A DNA stretch of 64,000 nucleotides, taken from assembly GCA_008477525.1 (NCBI GenBank), contig SPDT01000007.1, positions 1,178,001 to 1,242,000 of the forward strand, given 5' to 3'. Below the pieces are notes generated by a model that had not been told where the DNA came from, ran no database searches, and saw only the letters and a list, made by a program, of their open reading frames with translations. Made by a program: the position numbers and the translations under genes. Source of the DNA: Hypomyces perniciosus. Taxonomy: Eukaryota; Ascomycota; Sordariomycetes; Hypocreales; Hypocreaceae. Position 1 is the stretch's first letter, and each line of letters begins with the position of its first letter. Below, one piece after another: positions 10,870 to 23,283 of this stretch.

Positions 10870-11892
10870 ATGCCAACATCTCGCGTCATTCTCTTCACTG
10901 GTGCACCGCCAGCTTCCTCTCTAGACCCTGAATCATGCACTCTGAATTGCTTCAGCGAGCCCTTTCACAAAATCTTGGGTTTTGACGGTGAAGCTCCATC
11001 AGAGCTCCCACAGCCCGCACACGCCATATGGCGGTCTCTGTCACTCACGCGACAACCCCTTCACACGGGCTTCAGCCAAAGCCACCACGTCCACGACGAC
11101 ACCTTTCGTGGGCATGGTGAATTCTTTGCCTCGGCAGACTTCGCTTCCAAAGGCGAGGCCCAGCCTCTTGATGCTGACGACAGTGGCGAGGCTATCCTCA
11201 CGCAATTCTGCGAACAATCTCTCGCTGCACACAACAACTCCGCGCCTCCGAGTCAGATAGTAGACAGCTTTGACCTAGACAATACCGAGGAGACTTCCTT
11301 TATGACGACTTCCACCGCTGAAAATGCGCTTCCTCCGCCTGTCCCCCTGCATTTGTCCGACTTGGAGGACATCCCCCCAGCGGCTCGCATTCTAGCCCTC
11401 AGCCCGCAGACAGTAACCCTGAACCTCATCGTCGCCGCCATCTCCATCGCGCAGCCCCGAACGGTTACCACTCGATGGGGCCAGACCCTGTCTCTGGTTG
11501 AGGTGCTCGTCGGTGATGAGACAAAGTCCGGGTTTGCGGTGACGTTCTGGCTTTCCAGTGACCAGGCTACCGCAAGTCAAGTGAGAAATCTGAGGCGGCA
11601 GGACGTCGTCTTGATGGAGAATGTGGCCTTGCACGTCTTTCGAGGCAAGGTATATGGACAGAGTCTGCGCAAAAACCTCACCAAGGTCAGTCTCTTGTGG
11701 CGGCGAGACGGCGGTGGATATTATTCTGCCAAAGATCTCACGAGACGAGCTGCGGCGAAACATCCCCAGCGGGAAAAGGCGAGACGAGTCAAGGACTGGG
11801 TTGTTCGATTTGTTGGGCGAGATCCAAGCACCAAGGCAACGAACAAAGCTCCTCGAAAGTCATGGGATAGGCCACCCGACGACACACAGTGA
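10870..11892 (+). CDS. Predicted OB-fold nucleic-acid-binding protein (340 aa)
   Basis: Single-exon frame. The start is taken at the ATG at 10870; the frame also opens with a GTG at 10864, which is not a plausible eukaryotic start. Residues about 190-285 look like an OB fold: alternating hydrophobic strands around WGQTLSLVEVLVGDETKSGF, then AVTFWL, LRRQDVVLMENVALHVF and YGQSLRKNLTKVSLLWRR. The N-terminal half is acidic and low in conservation signal. The C-terminus is strongly basic (RRAAAKHPQREKARR), suited to nucleic-acid contact. OB folds of this shape occur in RPA-like, telomere and shieldin-like proteins, so a role in single-stranded DNA handling is possible but not shown. I do not recognise a named orthologue. 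Confidence 0.75.
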   Translation: MPTSRVILFTGAPPASSLDPESCTLNCFSEPFHKILGFDGEAPSELPQPAHAIWRSLSLTRQPLHTGFSQSHHVHDDTFRGHGEFFASADFASKGEAQPLDADDSGEAILTQFCEQSLAAHNNSAPPSQIVDSFDLDNTEETSFMTTSTAENALPPPVPLHLSDLEDIPPAARILALSPQTVTLNLIVAAISIAQPRTVTTRWGQTLSLVEVLVGDETKSGFAVTFWLSSDQATASQVRNLRRQDVVLMENVALHVFRGKVYGQSLRKNLTKVSLLWRRDGGGYYSAKDLTRRAAAKHPQREKARRVKDWVVRFVGRDPSTKATNKAPRKSWDRPPDDTQ

Positions 11893-12088
11893 CCTGAAAG
11901 GAAGGTTGTTTATTAATCACTAGGACTTTTTTCTTTAATTACAAAGGTTACTTGGGATGTTAAAAAACCCCTGCAGTTATATCAAGGCTGTGGGTATTGT
12001 TATAATGCAAAATACACATCTTGAGAGGAGATGACAGCCCCGATCTTTACCAACAAACGCCGAGCAACGGAAATTAGATGCACACCAC

Positions 12089-14068
12089 TTACACATGCGC
12101 GGGAGTCATTTGTGTCTTCTGGCCAGGATGGCCCTTCTTCACTGACTTCCACTCAAGACCCAGGCAGGACAAAAGCGCACATGCAGCACACGCCACCGAG
12201 ATATAGTAGGTGTTTCGCAACCCAGTCATGTACGCCTCCAAGACCGCAGGAGCAGCATCAGAGCGTCCAATTTGAGCGAGCACTCTTTGGATCTCGGACG
12301 CGCCGCTGTGGATGAAGATTTGGGGATCAATGCCAAGGTTTTTGGCTTTGATCTGATCAATGAGGCCGTTCTGGAAAAGAGTCTGGGCAACGGCAACGAA
12401 AATGGCACCTCCCAAACTCTGGAAGAACTGGATGCAGGCAGTGCCGACGGGAACCCAGTCCTGTGGCAGGACAGTCTGGATGACGAGAACACCGATCTGG
12501 AATCCAGCACCGATGCCCAAGCCCGCCAGGACCTGGTAACCGAACCACACTCGAATAGGACTATCGACGGCGAAGGTAGTGATCATGCCGGAGCCGACGG
12601 TGAAGAGGATCATGCAAGGGATAACAATAGCGCTGTAATATCCGATGACGGTAATGAGGCCGCCGGTGGCGATGGAGACGACGACCGTGGCAAGAAGCAG
12701 CGGTAAGATCTTGATGCCAGCCTGGACAGCGCTGACACCCTGGATGGCCTGGAAATAGAGAGCTGTTTGCTGGTCAGTCATCATGAGACCGCAGAGGGCG
12801 ATCAAAGATAGGGGTCCACTTACAAAGATAATACACCAGAGGGAAGAAAGCGGCGCCAAAGAAGAAAACAAAAAGCATGGCGCAAAGCACATTGCGGTCC
12901 TTGAACAACCTAGGGGGCAACGTTCCAGCATCTCCCTTCCAGACCTGGATGCCAATAAAGAGGGCGACCATGAGGCCGCACCCAACAAAGAGGCCAATGA
13001 CCTTGGAGTCATTCCAGGGGTACTCGGCGCCTCCCCACTGCAAGGCCAGGATGAGACACACAATGGCGGGGATAAAGATGACGGTGCCGGTAATATCGAG
13101 CTGGCGCAGGCGGGCCAGGACTGGCTGGCCAGCTGTGTCGGCGCTGTTGCGGTTGACCTTGAGTACGAGGAAGACGATGATCATGGCTAGGCCGCCGATG
13201 GGCAGGTTGATGTAGAAGCACCAGCGCCAGCTAACGTTCTCGGTGAAGGCACCGCCGAGTAAGGGGCCGGCGACGGAGGCGATACCCCACATGCCGCCGA
13301 TGAGGCCGAAGACCATGGGACGTTTGTTGAGGGTCACTTGGAGAGTTGTCAGTATGCTGGACGTTTTATGGTTGGGGGCATATGCGTACTCGACAGGGAG
13401 ATGATGACTATAGAGCCAGAGAAAAGACCGGCTGTTCCAATCTAGAGGCTATATGTCAGTCTTGCTAGGTCTTGGCGTTTGTTTAGGCATGGGAACCCAC
13501 TCCTGCAATGGCTCGGCCGACGATGAAGGCGGTTGATGATGGCGCAATGGCACAGACTAAGCTGCCAATCTCAAAGACGAAAATGGCCCCGAGGTAGGCA
13601 TATTTGACGTTGAAGAGCTTGTAGATGGTGCCGTACATGGGTTGCAAAGCCGTGGATGTGAGCAAGTAAGACGAGCCATACCAGCCCTGGGAGACAAAGT
13701 CAGCCAAACAAAACATGCCATTGATTTAAACCCCGTTGGCTGTAAATCCAAATACTCACAATATCATTCACGCTGCTGAACTGAGCAGTAATAGTCCCCA
13801 GCGCAGGCGCAATAATGGTCTGATCCAGCGCAACCAAAAACACAGCCATGCATAGAGCGAAAATAATGAGCGCCAACTTTAGCCCAGAAGGGTACTCTGT
13901 CGTATCTTCAGCGGCGGCAACAGGAGCGTCATTGTTGGCAGTATTCTTCTTGTCCACTGGGGTCTCGATTTCTCGCTTCTCGTCAATGTCGGCAGAGTTG
14001 GCCACGGCGGATCCGACTTCAGTCTTGTCGGAAGAGATGCGCTGCTCATCAGATGTCGAGACAGCCAT
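12089..14068 (-). CDS. MFS drug/metabolite efflux transporter, 14-TM type (577 aa)
   Basis: Exons 14068-13760, 13686-13501, 13441-13390, 13336-12824 and 12762-12089. Phases fit throughout, and the joins restore the family motifs [28 protein letters not shown] and [12 protein letters not shown]. The N-terminal 50 residues are hydrophilic and cytosolic, followed by repeated hydrophobic segments. [13 protein letters not shown] in TM1 and [26 protein letters not shown] are hallmarks of the DHA (TetA/aflatoxin-pump-like) proton antiporters of the plasma membrane. Such proteins export toxic compounds or secondary metabolites; the substrate cannot be read from sequence. No PKS or NRPS gene is nearby, so general detoxification is the safer reading. 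It ends about 200 bases from the OB-fold gene, convergent. The third exon is only 52 nt. Confidence 0.93.
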
Positions 14069-15462
14069 AGCTGCGGCAACGACTATTCGATCCGCTGGTA
14101 ATGAGAAAGAAGAAAAATCCGTGGCTTTCTCTTGTCCAATGCAAGTTTTTTTTTTTTGGAGTTCCCTGTTTTTTTTTTTGCTTTTATACCAGTTGTGACG
14201 GGTTCAGCTGAAACACAGGGACCAGGCAATAATTTTTGCTCTAGTTGCGTTCGTTCGGAGAGGCTTTTGGTTCACCAGGATCAGGATGGGATTGTCCGAT
14301 GAAGACCGAAGGACTGTAGTAGTAGTATAGATGAATGGGAAAAACAACAAGGTTCACGATCAAGTCCAGCAGCTGGTTTATTAGTAGTAGTAGTAGTGGT
14401 AGTGGTAGTCGATGACTATTTGGTATCCAACCAAGTAATTCTCATTGACAAGCCCACCCTTTCGGCAGTCGGCCTCGAAGCGCATAACATCAAAACGCGA
14501 GCCCGTTTTGCGGTGATAAGATAACAAACGCCGGCACTTCAGATCTTGAGAGTCGCGCTCTCGCATAAGGAATCCGACGAGGAAGGAGTAACTAACGATC
14601 CGTTACGCGGAGCTGATCGTAGTGCGGACAAGAGTCTTGACCGATGTCCGAAGTGTGGGGCTTAATTTTCCGGCAGAATGTACGGAGTAGAAATCTGGTT
14701 ATCGAAGCGGTGATTCCTAGAGATGCATAAGATGCCCAACAGACCCCCCTCTTGTATTTTCTACAAATTATGATAGCTGTTCTCCGTGATTTATCACCTT
14801 GCAGGACGAGCAGGGTTTTTGGTCTATTCAACTTTTCGCCATCTTCCCTCTCACAAACCTCAGCCGGAGACATTGTCAAACATCACGCATTAGCCTCTCT
14901 CACGCCACCCGAGATACGGCCCGGCTCGGCGAGAGACAACAAAGCTTCGCGCAGTGCTTAATAATAATAAAGTTCAAAAAAGTCTGCTCCAATAAAGCGT
15001 TGATTGGCCCGTTGGTAGTTCTCAAATATTCGTCCCCTTATCAATCGATCTGAGGCCACGCGTATTAGTGCCTAATAGGCAATACTCAGGAATCTCGGGT
15101 GACTCATCGCAAATCTAACCGTCTTGGGCTGATGATCCAGAAACTGCCGAAAAAGTCCGAATACATGAGCATATGATGAAACTGTAAAATAGGATTCGGA
15201 AATTAGCTTCGTATAGGGATCGTGAACCTTGACTCACTGAGCAGGTTGTAGATAGTACTTCGTAGTATTTACAGAAAGATTTTGACTATGGTACGAAGTA
15301 GTAGTAGTAGTAGTAATTAATATGCCGTCAAATCGCCTTTGACTCGTTCGCCACGTGCATATATGAATGCTAAATCTAGTCACACGCAAAACCACAGACA
15401 GCCTCAACACCATCTATATCCATCCAGCTAGTTCATCGTAGGAATTACATCATGACTCTCCC
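14069..15462. other. Intergenic region with T runs and TAG microsatellites
   Basis: It holds the MFS promoter side (T-rich runs near 14145-14180), (TAG)n at 14382-14397, TACGGAGTA at 14681-14689, TACTTCGTA at 15256-15264 and a (GTA)n run at 15297-15315 close to the 3' end of TRAPPC11. No coding frame is convincing. Confidence 0.55.
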
Positions 15463-18400
15463 CTACTCTTCCGATTCGACCTCGCTGCTCTCTCCCGTCT
15501 CCGTCTCTGTCTCTGCCCCAGCCCCAGCCTCTGCCCCTCCAGACGCCTCTGGCGCCGGCGGCACCCATATCAGCAACCCCTCCTTATCAATCTTCATCCC
15601 CTCAGTCGGGATGATTCTCAACACCTTCTGGAAGTACTTATCCCTCACCACCAGTCCAGGACGCATATACACTCCCCGCACAGCAGGCATTATTCGATAC
15701 GTCTTTGCCCGCCGCGACATAGGCAGCAGGTGCATCGTTGTCTGCTTTGCTCCCGAAAAGGCAAACATGTCGCTCGGCTCCATCGCCAGCCCAAACGTCA
15801 AGAAGTGATTCGACGGATTCTCAATCATGATATCAAGCTGCACCAGCCCAGACCTCTCCGGCGGACTGTGCTGCACCGACGCCAGCACTCTAGGTTCCGT
15901 CCCCAGCACCAGATATTGCCCAACAATCATCGTCGTAGTGTTGACAACGCCGTTCTTTTCAGCCCCTCCGTGGCGCCGCCGCCAGCGGATCACGAACGCC
16001 AGGTCGATGGCGACTGGCTGCCTGTCGTCCAAGCTGGTCTTCTGCACCACTAGGTCAAATTGCGCTTCATGCATCGTCTTCGGGGACACAATGATTCCGT
16101 CTTCCGACAACTCGGGCTTGTTCACAACATTGCACCGTCCGCCACCTGTGACCGCCGTGATCTTCATGTCCATGCCTACCACATCCAGGTCCTCAACAGC
16201 GAACGACGCATAGTGACAGACCAAGCACCACTGCTGAGCCAGTCCTCTAGCCTGTGATATGGTGCTTCCGCCCTCAGCTACATCTTGCAGGCCCTCATAG
16301 TCAAACAGACTCGGCCAGGGGTCAGGATGAAGCCGCGGCACCAAATCGTAGTTGGCCTCAAATGCGTTGACCAGGTTCAATAGGATCGGCAGAGTCTGTA
16401 CGATTGGTGTTGCGGCGTCCGACTCCAGATGATACAAGGCTCGGATCTGCACCTCGTAAGTAGTTGGGCCCGGTGCAGGGTCGATGCGAAGCAGTAAATC
16501 AAACGATGAGGAGCTGTTAATACGCCCGATATTAATCCCCATGACACGGGACTCTTCTGCGGCGGCCTCTGCATCCCGCTTCTGCTCACCAGCCTCCACA
16601 TGGAAATGAGGGACTAGTTTTCCTGCGATGTGAACATCCAACTTGACATTCGCCGAGTCGTCCTCTTCATTGAGCAACGCAATTGGCAAAACGATCGGCT
16701 CATTTGCGTAGTACTGTTCCAGTGGACCCACGAGCTTGACCTTCATTTTAGGTGGTCGTGGCTGTATATGTAGAATGTGTCCATCAGGCCTGGACAGATG
16801 CGGTTTGGCCGACCCCTGAACGAACCACCCCATGACCTTGTCTGTCAATCGAAACTTCAACTCGTAATCCAATTTGAAGGCCTCGTTCCGATATGAAAGC
16901 ACAGTAGACGATGCCTTCGCCTGTCCTGACTCGCGGAGCGGTACGCTCAGTTCGAAAACACGTCTCTGTCCTGGCCTCAATGTGAGGTCGCATTTGCCCC
17001 TCAACTGTGCTTCTTCTTCTTCTTCCTCATCATCATCCTCACCTTTTGAGAGGTCTTCTGTTAGTGATACAGTGCACACGGATGTGATGTCGTCCGAAGA
17101 GCTTGCTGAGGAGACTGTTGAATCGTGTTCAAGTATGATAGGTTTGAGACTTCCTTCGAACTGCACCCGAATCGAGGACAGGGTTATGGGGACGGCGCCC
17201 TGCAGCGCATCAGACTTTAGGGACAGCTGCGCCATGCATGATTCACCTGCTCTGCTCTCCTTGTGGCGGAAAACAAAAGAAGCTGAGATGAATGATGAGA
17301 CCGTATCATCAGATATGCTGACTGACGGCTTGGACTCCGATTTGACACCGTCCAGGGACCTTGAGAAGTCGTAATGCCAATGTGGTCGTCGAGTGAACCC
17401 TAAAAACACATCGTTAATAGAGATTATTTCAACATCATCTTTATACGTACGTTTGTCCATCAACTCCCAGTCAACAGCCACTACAACGCCCCCTCGTCCA
17501 GTCTCTGCGGCTGCGCGTCTCATCAACCACAGGATTTCTTCGGAGACATCCAGCCACCATTCGGATCGGAAGGATATGTCCTCATATAACGGCCGCAACA
17601 CAGCCACCACTTCCTTCCAAGATTCAAGTGTCGCCATCTCCCTCGCACACTCCAGGGATATTTCAGCAGCGATTCGATGCTGTTTTCGGGCATGAAACTG
17701 GCTCCGCGCGTTGACAAGACAGTCAATGATTAACTGCGCATGGTTGACTCCGTCACCATGAAGAGGATACTCTTTATAGGGTGGAGGGCACATGTATGTA
17801 TCATATGTGTAAGCCTTGCTGGCAACCAGCGAAGCAGGCGAGGCGTCTGGTGCTCCCCTATCTTCCTCGGGCATCATGCGCGCCAATGTTCTCCGAGCCG
17901 CAAGGTGCCGCGCCGCCATCCGATACCAGTACCCCGTATGGTGCAACAGTTCCCAAGGCTGTAAGCGCTCGCCCAGGACAGCCTTCTCTGGTTGGAGGAA
18001 GAGATCCATTGTTGAAGGAACCAAGCCAGGAATTTCGATCTTTTCCATCAGATTAGCCATTACCATTGCCCACCGTGCCTCCCAGGCTTGCCATCCGTAG
18101 TTGTTTGTCCCTCGCCCTCGGCGGTCCACGAAGTCACCGATGCGATCGCGATGGGCCTGCCATCTCCTAACTGCCAAGCTCGTTTGCTCCATCCAGAGGT
18201 GCAACCGGAGACAACGTATGGAGATGATGTCTGCCAAGAGCCGTGCCTCGTTCCAGCGAGGACTCCAGCTAGGAATGATGTCAAGAACATCCTGGCCTAA
18301 CAATATCTCGTATGCCTGTTCAAAAGATCGAATTGCTGCATCCGCCTCCTGACGAAACTCGGCGAACACTGCGGACTTGAAATCGTAGCGGAAATTCCAG

Positions 18401-19322
18401 TCTGGTAGGGACAGTGTTTGAGAAGTTCCAGAAGTAGGTGGCACCGTCGGTTGCGGAGCGATGCCTCGAGATCGCTTCTTCCTAGCATGCCTCCCAAGAT
18501 CCCGATAATACTCAACAGCTGTACTATAGAGTACCGACAGGATACCGTCCATCACCCGCTTCAACTCTGACGGCGAGTCTGGGGGCGGAATATAGAATAT
18601 GGATTTGGGATCTAGTCCGGTCCCCTTTCGGATGCTTTCTAGTCGTTCTCCTATCGTCTCGGAGGCCAGGCCATTCGTTTCATCGCCGAGAATAATTATG
18701 GCTAGTCGTGTCTTGTATCCGGACCTTGCTAACGCCCCCTTAATGCCATTAATATCCGTTTTCAGTTGATTGTCGTGAAGCGTTGCGGTCTTAGGGTCAC
18801 TGGCTAGGCTGTAGAAACAAGCAAATATGCTGGGAATCAGCTCTTGGTGCTTCTTGATCCATTGCGCATCTATCAGCCCATCGGGGTACAAGGTGGAGCA
18901 GGGACTGAGGGGTGAGAAAGGGGAGTGTAGAATCGGCGGGGGACCTGACGACTCGATCGACTCAGGCATCGGAGCTCGGCGTGACGGGAGGAGAAAGGAC
19001 TGTGTCACAGTCAGAATATTCCATCTCAAATCCTATGGCTGTCGCCAAACACTCATACCCTGCCGACTGTCTTGATGCGAAGCCGGTAAGGCTCTTCCCT
19101 GGTCACCACAGTCCATGACAATCCCTGCTCGTCAATATCCTCAAAGTATGACTCTAAGAATTTGACTTCCTTGCGTTCGAGGGGGGGCAGCTCCGACTGG
19201 AGAAGGATTCCTTCATCTTTTAACTCCGCACCCAGAGGAAGCTCTGGCGGCTCAGAATTCAACCCCGATACGACGATAAGCGGCACGTTATGATCTAGGC
19301 TTCCCAAGGGGTAGCCATCCAT
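15463..19322 (-). CDS. TRAPPC11 / Foie-gras family trafficking protein (about 1266 aa)
   Basis: Exon 1 is 19322-19059 and exon 2 is 18999-15463; the intron runs GTATGA..ACAG with a CTGAC branch site. TRAPPC11 is a subunit of the TRAPP III tethering complex, acting at ER-Golgi transport and autophagy. The start MDGYPLGSLDHNVPLIVVSGL matches fungal members. The middle region (about 250-560), with repeated helical Trp/Tyr-rich segments such as WEARWAMVMANLMEKI and LQPWELLHHTGYWYRMAARH, is the Foie-gras domain. The C-terminal half is beta-rich like the Gryzun domain. An acidic loop (EDDDEEEEEE) occurs mid-protein, and the tail is Glu/Thr low-complexity sequence. Length is close to animal TRAPPC11 (about 1130) with a fungal extension. 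The 1179-codon second exon is intact. It is divergent from mL41 across 562 bases. Confidence 0.9.
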
Positions 19323-19884
19323 GGTGAGGAGTTCGGCGTCTCGAAGACATAGGCTGTTATTTCGGCGAGGGGTTCCGCATCCGATGCGCAAATGGAGTCT
19401 TGGTACTCCGTAGAGTTGGCGGAGTCCTGTATTAGTATCAGCATCTGCCCCTCGTTGCGCCAACAGCCCACCAACCTCACAATGAGCTTCTACCACGCGC
19501 TCTCCAAGAAATCCGCCAAAAGTGTGTTTATTTGCCGCCAGAGGCTAAATCGAAGATATTTGCATCTTAAATCAGCAACTTTGCGTCACGCAGCGCGACA
19601 GCATCAATCGGAACGCCTTTGGAGTCCTATGAATACGGAGAACGGTTTGGTGGGACATCAACAAGCTGGGGGATATCAGCCATGCGGGAGCTAATTGCGG
19701 AATCGGAACAACGCCGACCGCCGACAAGGCTGCTCCAAAATTTCGAGATCAACTTCATTCCAATGCGACACATCATCGACGACTGGCGACAACGACGACA
19801 GACTCAGCGCACTCCTCATTGATCGGTATCCTCGATCGCTCAGCCCGGTCCTTTGCCCGACTTCCATCCAGATCCTTGTCCGCC
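19323..19884. other. Shared promoter of TRAPPC11 and mL41
   Basis: Divergent intergenic region of 562 bases. Short open frames cross it, but none shows conserved protein sequence. No distinctive element identified. Confidence 0.5.
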
Positions 19885-20264
19885 ATGCGGCCCACGCAAG
19901 TCCTCTCCGTCGGCAAGTACCGCCACATCAAGCTCACAACCAAGGATGTTGGCCGCGGTTTCTACAAGGGCAATCGAACGGGTCAATGGGTCGTCACACA
20001 AAGTATGGTGGATATATCATCGAGTGGAGCAAAGTGCGCACATACGCCGTACCTCAGGGCCTCAAGGACTTCAAGGTAGGATTTTTGGCGTACAGAAAGG
20101 GACATCTTGAACGAAGAACGACCTGCTAACGGGTGAAACAGCTCACGCCATTTGTGAGCAGAGAAATCCGATCAGAGCCGGGTGACTACAAGGGCCTGGA
20201 AAAGGGTCCTCAAGATCCTTATTTCTATGTCGAGCAATGGAAGAGGTATAACGGTGTCGATTAA
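19885..20264 (+). CDS. Mitochondrial large-subunit ribosomal protein mL41 (yeast MRPL27), frame broken by one base
   Basis: Exons 19885-20075 and 20142-20264; the intron starts GTAGGA, has branch site GCTAAC and ends ACAG. Family features are clear: LTTKDVGRGFYKGNRTG, then SMGRHTKYGGYII, SKVRTYAVP, LKDFKLTPFV and a Tyr/Trp-rich C-terminus ending in NGVD. mL41 is a core part of the mitoribosome large subunit. The second segment lies one frame away from the first. At 19980-19984 the sequence gives ACG-GGT-CAA, where family sequence needs Thr-Gly-Ser, so one base appears to be missing. No intron can explain it, because the conserved residues are contiguous. Corrected length would be about 104 aa. 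The first ATG in the conserved frame is at 19885; the TTG upstream is not used. Because the protein is normally needed for respiration, sequence error is more likely than a pseudogene. Confidence 0.85.
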
Positions 20265-20579
20265 AGGAAGCGATGGAGACGTTTACGCTGGAGCACACAA
20301 TGACGAAGTCCTCTTGAAGAGGCAACGAGGAAATGATATCCGTGAGGAAATCTAGCAGCGGAAGGGTTGGGGTCCTCCTCTCGCAGCTGCTTATATACCC
20401 CTGGGCATTGTACCACCACCATGTATGATGAGAAACATACAAAAGCTTACAGTCACTTGATGGGTGATTGGACTCCTACCATACAACATACCAACAAAAT
20501 AAATTAAGATTAACGAATGTGCCAATACCTACGCACAGGATATCACCAGATGTTTCCGTGTTCCCACCCTCAAAATCAT
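20265..20579. other. Convergent 3' region between mL41 and the esterase
   Basis: Tail-to-tail spacer of 315 bases, A/T-rich toward its right half, likely holding both 3' UTRs and polyadenylation signals. No gene seen. Confidence 0.5.
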
Positions 20580-23283
20580 TTAATACGAAGCAACTGCAAT
20601 TCCATTTTCTCCCATCTCTTTAATCACAAGGCGCTGTGCCTCATTGCCTTCTCCGGAGCTCTCTCCGCCTTCAGTTGCGGGTTGCACCGTCAAATCCTTT
20701 GTCGAATCTTTGGCACTAATCAAGCCTGAACCCAGCGCAGGAGTAATAGGCCGAGAGCCAGGAGCCGGACTCATTGTCGAATTCAACGTGAGCATGCTCG
20801 CCGTTTCAGCATCGTTCTTGAGACTAAACGGCAGTGCTATACCGTCTAGGAACGGTCGCTTCCCGGCGACACCAGTGTCAGGCGCATAACCCGGGCCGAG
20901 AAGGCCGGAGTGCGCTGCTTCTTTGTCCCTCCGTATCGCAAGCAGCTTTGCGACTGGGGTATTCTCGTCAATTTCTTCGCCGCCAGTCTGGTTCTCATCA
21001 CTGACAACTGTTTGACGGGACCGACTTCGCCTGTCGGCCGCAGCAACGCTCTGCTTTTCGATGTCGGAATGCAGTCGAGCCCCCTTACCCCCATCTGAAG
21101 TAACAGCCTGGACCTCGGGTTTACGCGTGGCTTTCTGCTCACGCACGACAGTCATTTCATCATGCTTTGAGCCCCATAGAGACCACATCGCAAGACCAAT
21201 GCTCTTCTTCTTCTTCTTCCCTTCTTGCAACTCGGTGTCGACGGGTATTCGCCCAGCCAGAGCACTCGGTGGCGGATGTTCATCTTGACCAAAGTCTGTG
21301 TATCCAACTAGCATCTCCTTGATCATCTTCTTGTGAACCCTGGTCTTCGAGCTTGCATATCTTTTGTCCCACAGTTTCTTGGTTTCAATCCACTTTCTAA
21401 CAGGTCCCTCCTTGATAACACCGACCTCATTCGCTTTAGCACAGCAGCCTGGAAGATCTTCTTCCAGGGGAAGAGGCAGTATCACCCCGTTTCGCGTGAC
21501 TCTCTGTCGAATCATGTGGTTCTTGAAAGATGGTAGAGGATCACCCGCTTTTCCTACTTCCACCGGTGGTGTTTCTGGTTGTGGATGCTTCTCTCCATTC
21601 TGCTTCCGCTCTTTTTGTCCAACTTCTGTGTCCGACCCGGAAGTTGTAATGACTGAGATTTCATCGTCATCCATGATCTCGATGCCTCTCTGCTGAGCAC
21701 GTGCCAAGGCCCATGCACCAAACTGAGCAATCGATCTGTACATGTACTTGGCAGGGCGGGTGAAACTCAATGTCGGCGCAACGTGGCACAGATCGTCCCA
21801 AACTTGGAGTTGCACATCTGTTGGCTTGTACTTCGCGAGTAGTCTTCTTCCATGTCTGTCAAGACCCCATCGGCCAGTGCATATTTCCCAGGGTGTGCAC
21901 ATTTGTGAGCTAAATAAATCTGCTCATCGCGAAGAATTTCTCCTCCTCCAACCATAATCAGCAGCGGCGGCAGACCACCAAGAGTTGGTTGCATGACGGG
22001 GCTGACAAGGGGATGTGCTAGGAGAGCATTTGTGGTGTACATCTTGTGAAGTTAGTCTCGTGTCTCACGGTACGACTTGTCGGACTCACTTGTATCTGAT
22101 CTTTCATGGTGATCAACTCCCCATCGATTGTGACAGTGAGGAATTTCTCCGTCTCCGTATGAATTCCACCACTGGTGAGATGAACCCCTGGTTCTTCTTC
22201 AGTCTTGGCAGCAACAGGGTCTTGCTGCCTTTTCTCTAGCTCTTCTTTATTAGGGGTCGTCTTCTTTTCACTCTTCCGGCGCTTGTCTGCTTCCGCCTTG
22301 AGCATAGCTATGTCATCGTCATTCGGCGGAGGCCAAGCTCGCGATGGCTTATGGTGGAATCCTGACTGCGGGATGTAATCCAACGGCGCATCGCCAGCAA
22401 CACTTGGAAAAGAGTGCGTCAGGTCCACCCAAGGGCTAATTAGGATGCCACCGGCGGGCAAGGGAATGCCTTGATCTCTAAGCAAGCACATCAATGCCAC
22501 CGCCATTCCACCACCAGCAGAGTCTCCAGCCAGAACAATGGTGCTCGGGTCTTGAACATTCAGAAGATAAAGGTATGCCGCCAAACAATCCTGAAGACCG
22601 CATGGGAATGGGAACTGAGGCGAAAGTCGATACTTCGGCGCAAAGACCCTAGCCTTCAACTTACGAGCATGACGCTGCATCTGATAGCGATGTTCATCGA
22701 CACTTCCGAAGAAGTAGGCACCTCCATGAATGTACATCATCACACGCCGCAAGGGTTCATTGTTCTTCTTTCTTTCATGGGCATCTGATCTCATCTCAAT
22801 CCACTCAGCCTCTAGTGAGGACTTTGGACCCCGCCACTGCCACCACTTTCGACCGCCAACCTGACGAATGCCATCGGGCCCCAATTCATCTTGGATCAAT
22901 TCAGCTGCACGGGTGAGGTGCTCTTCGGGTATCGTCTCGTTTTCCACTTTGACCCATTGTGGATGTGGAACCCATTGAGCAGTAAAGGCTTGGAGCTCCT
23001 CAACAGGATGATGCGAGGCGAACTCGAGAAACGATCGAACAAGGTGCAGTCCCTCGTCATAGGATAGATGAGTCGTTGGATGGTCTTTCAATGCCTTCTT
23101 ATTAAGGTACTGCAATGTCACAGAATAATGTTAGCCATCAACATCAAAGAGGGTTTCGTCTGACTCGAAACAGACGTCATCGGCCATCACGGCTCATCAC
23201 CGTCTACATACGTGAGAAAACAAGGTAGAGACAACTGTCGGAGTCACGGCCAATGAGACCGATGTTGTGTTGAGCCTATTCAT
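20580..23283 (-). CDS. Large HSL-type lipase/esterase, alpha/beta hydrolase fold 3 (about 850 aa), one apparent frameshift
   Basis: Exons 23283-23212, 23109-22090 and 22042-20580. Exon 1 (MNRLNTTSVSLAVTP...) joins at GTATGT..GCAG to YLNKKALKDH. The second intron is GTGAGT..CACAAG with branch ACTAAC. Catalytic features: oxyanion motif HGGAYFFGS at about 152, nucleophile GDSAGGGM with Ser about 221, GGGEILRDE in exon 3, and DDLCHVAPTLSF, which holds the likely catalytic His. A charged insert and a long disordered C-terminal tail (Ser/Glu-rich) follow. This family of fungal esterases is probably membrane- or lipid-droplet-associated; the substrate is unknown. Near 21847-21853 the frame must shift by one base (GGAAGAAG where GGAAAGAAG would continue into RRLLAKYKPTDVQ). 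Conserved sequence on both sides shows the gene is otherwise intact. Confidence 0.87.

Noticed and set aside
8790..14068. A secondary-metabolite cluster made of the peroxisomal hydrolase and MFS pump
   Set aside because: No PKS, NRPS, terpene or P450 gene is present between or beside them, and the OB-fold gene lies between; adjacency alone is not enough.
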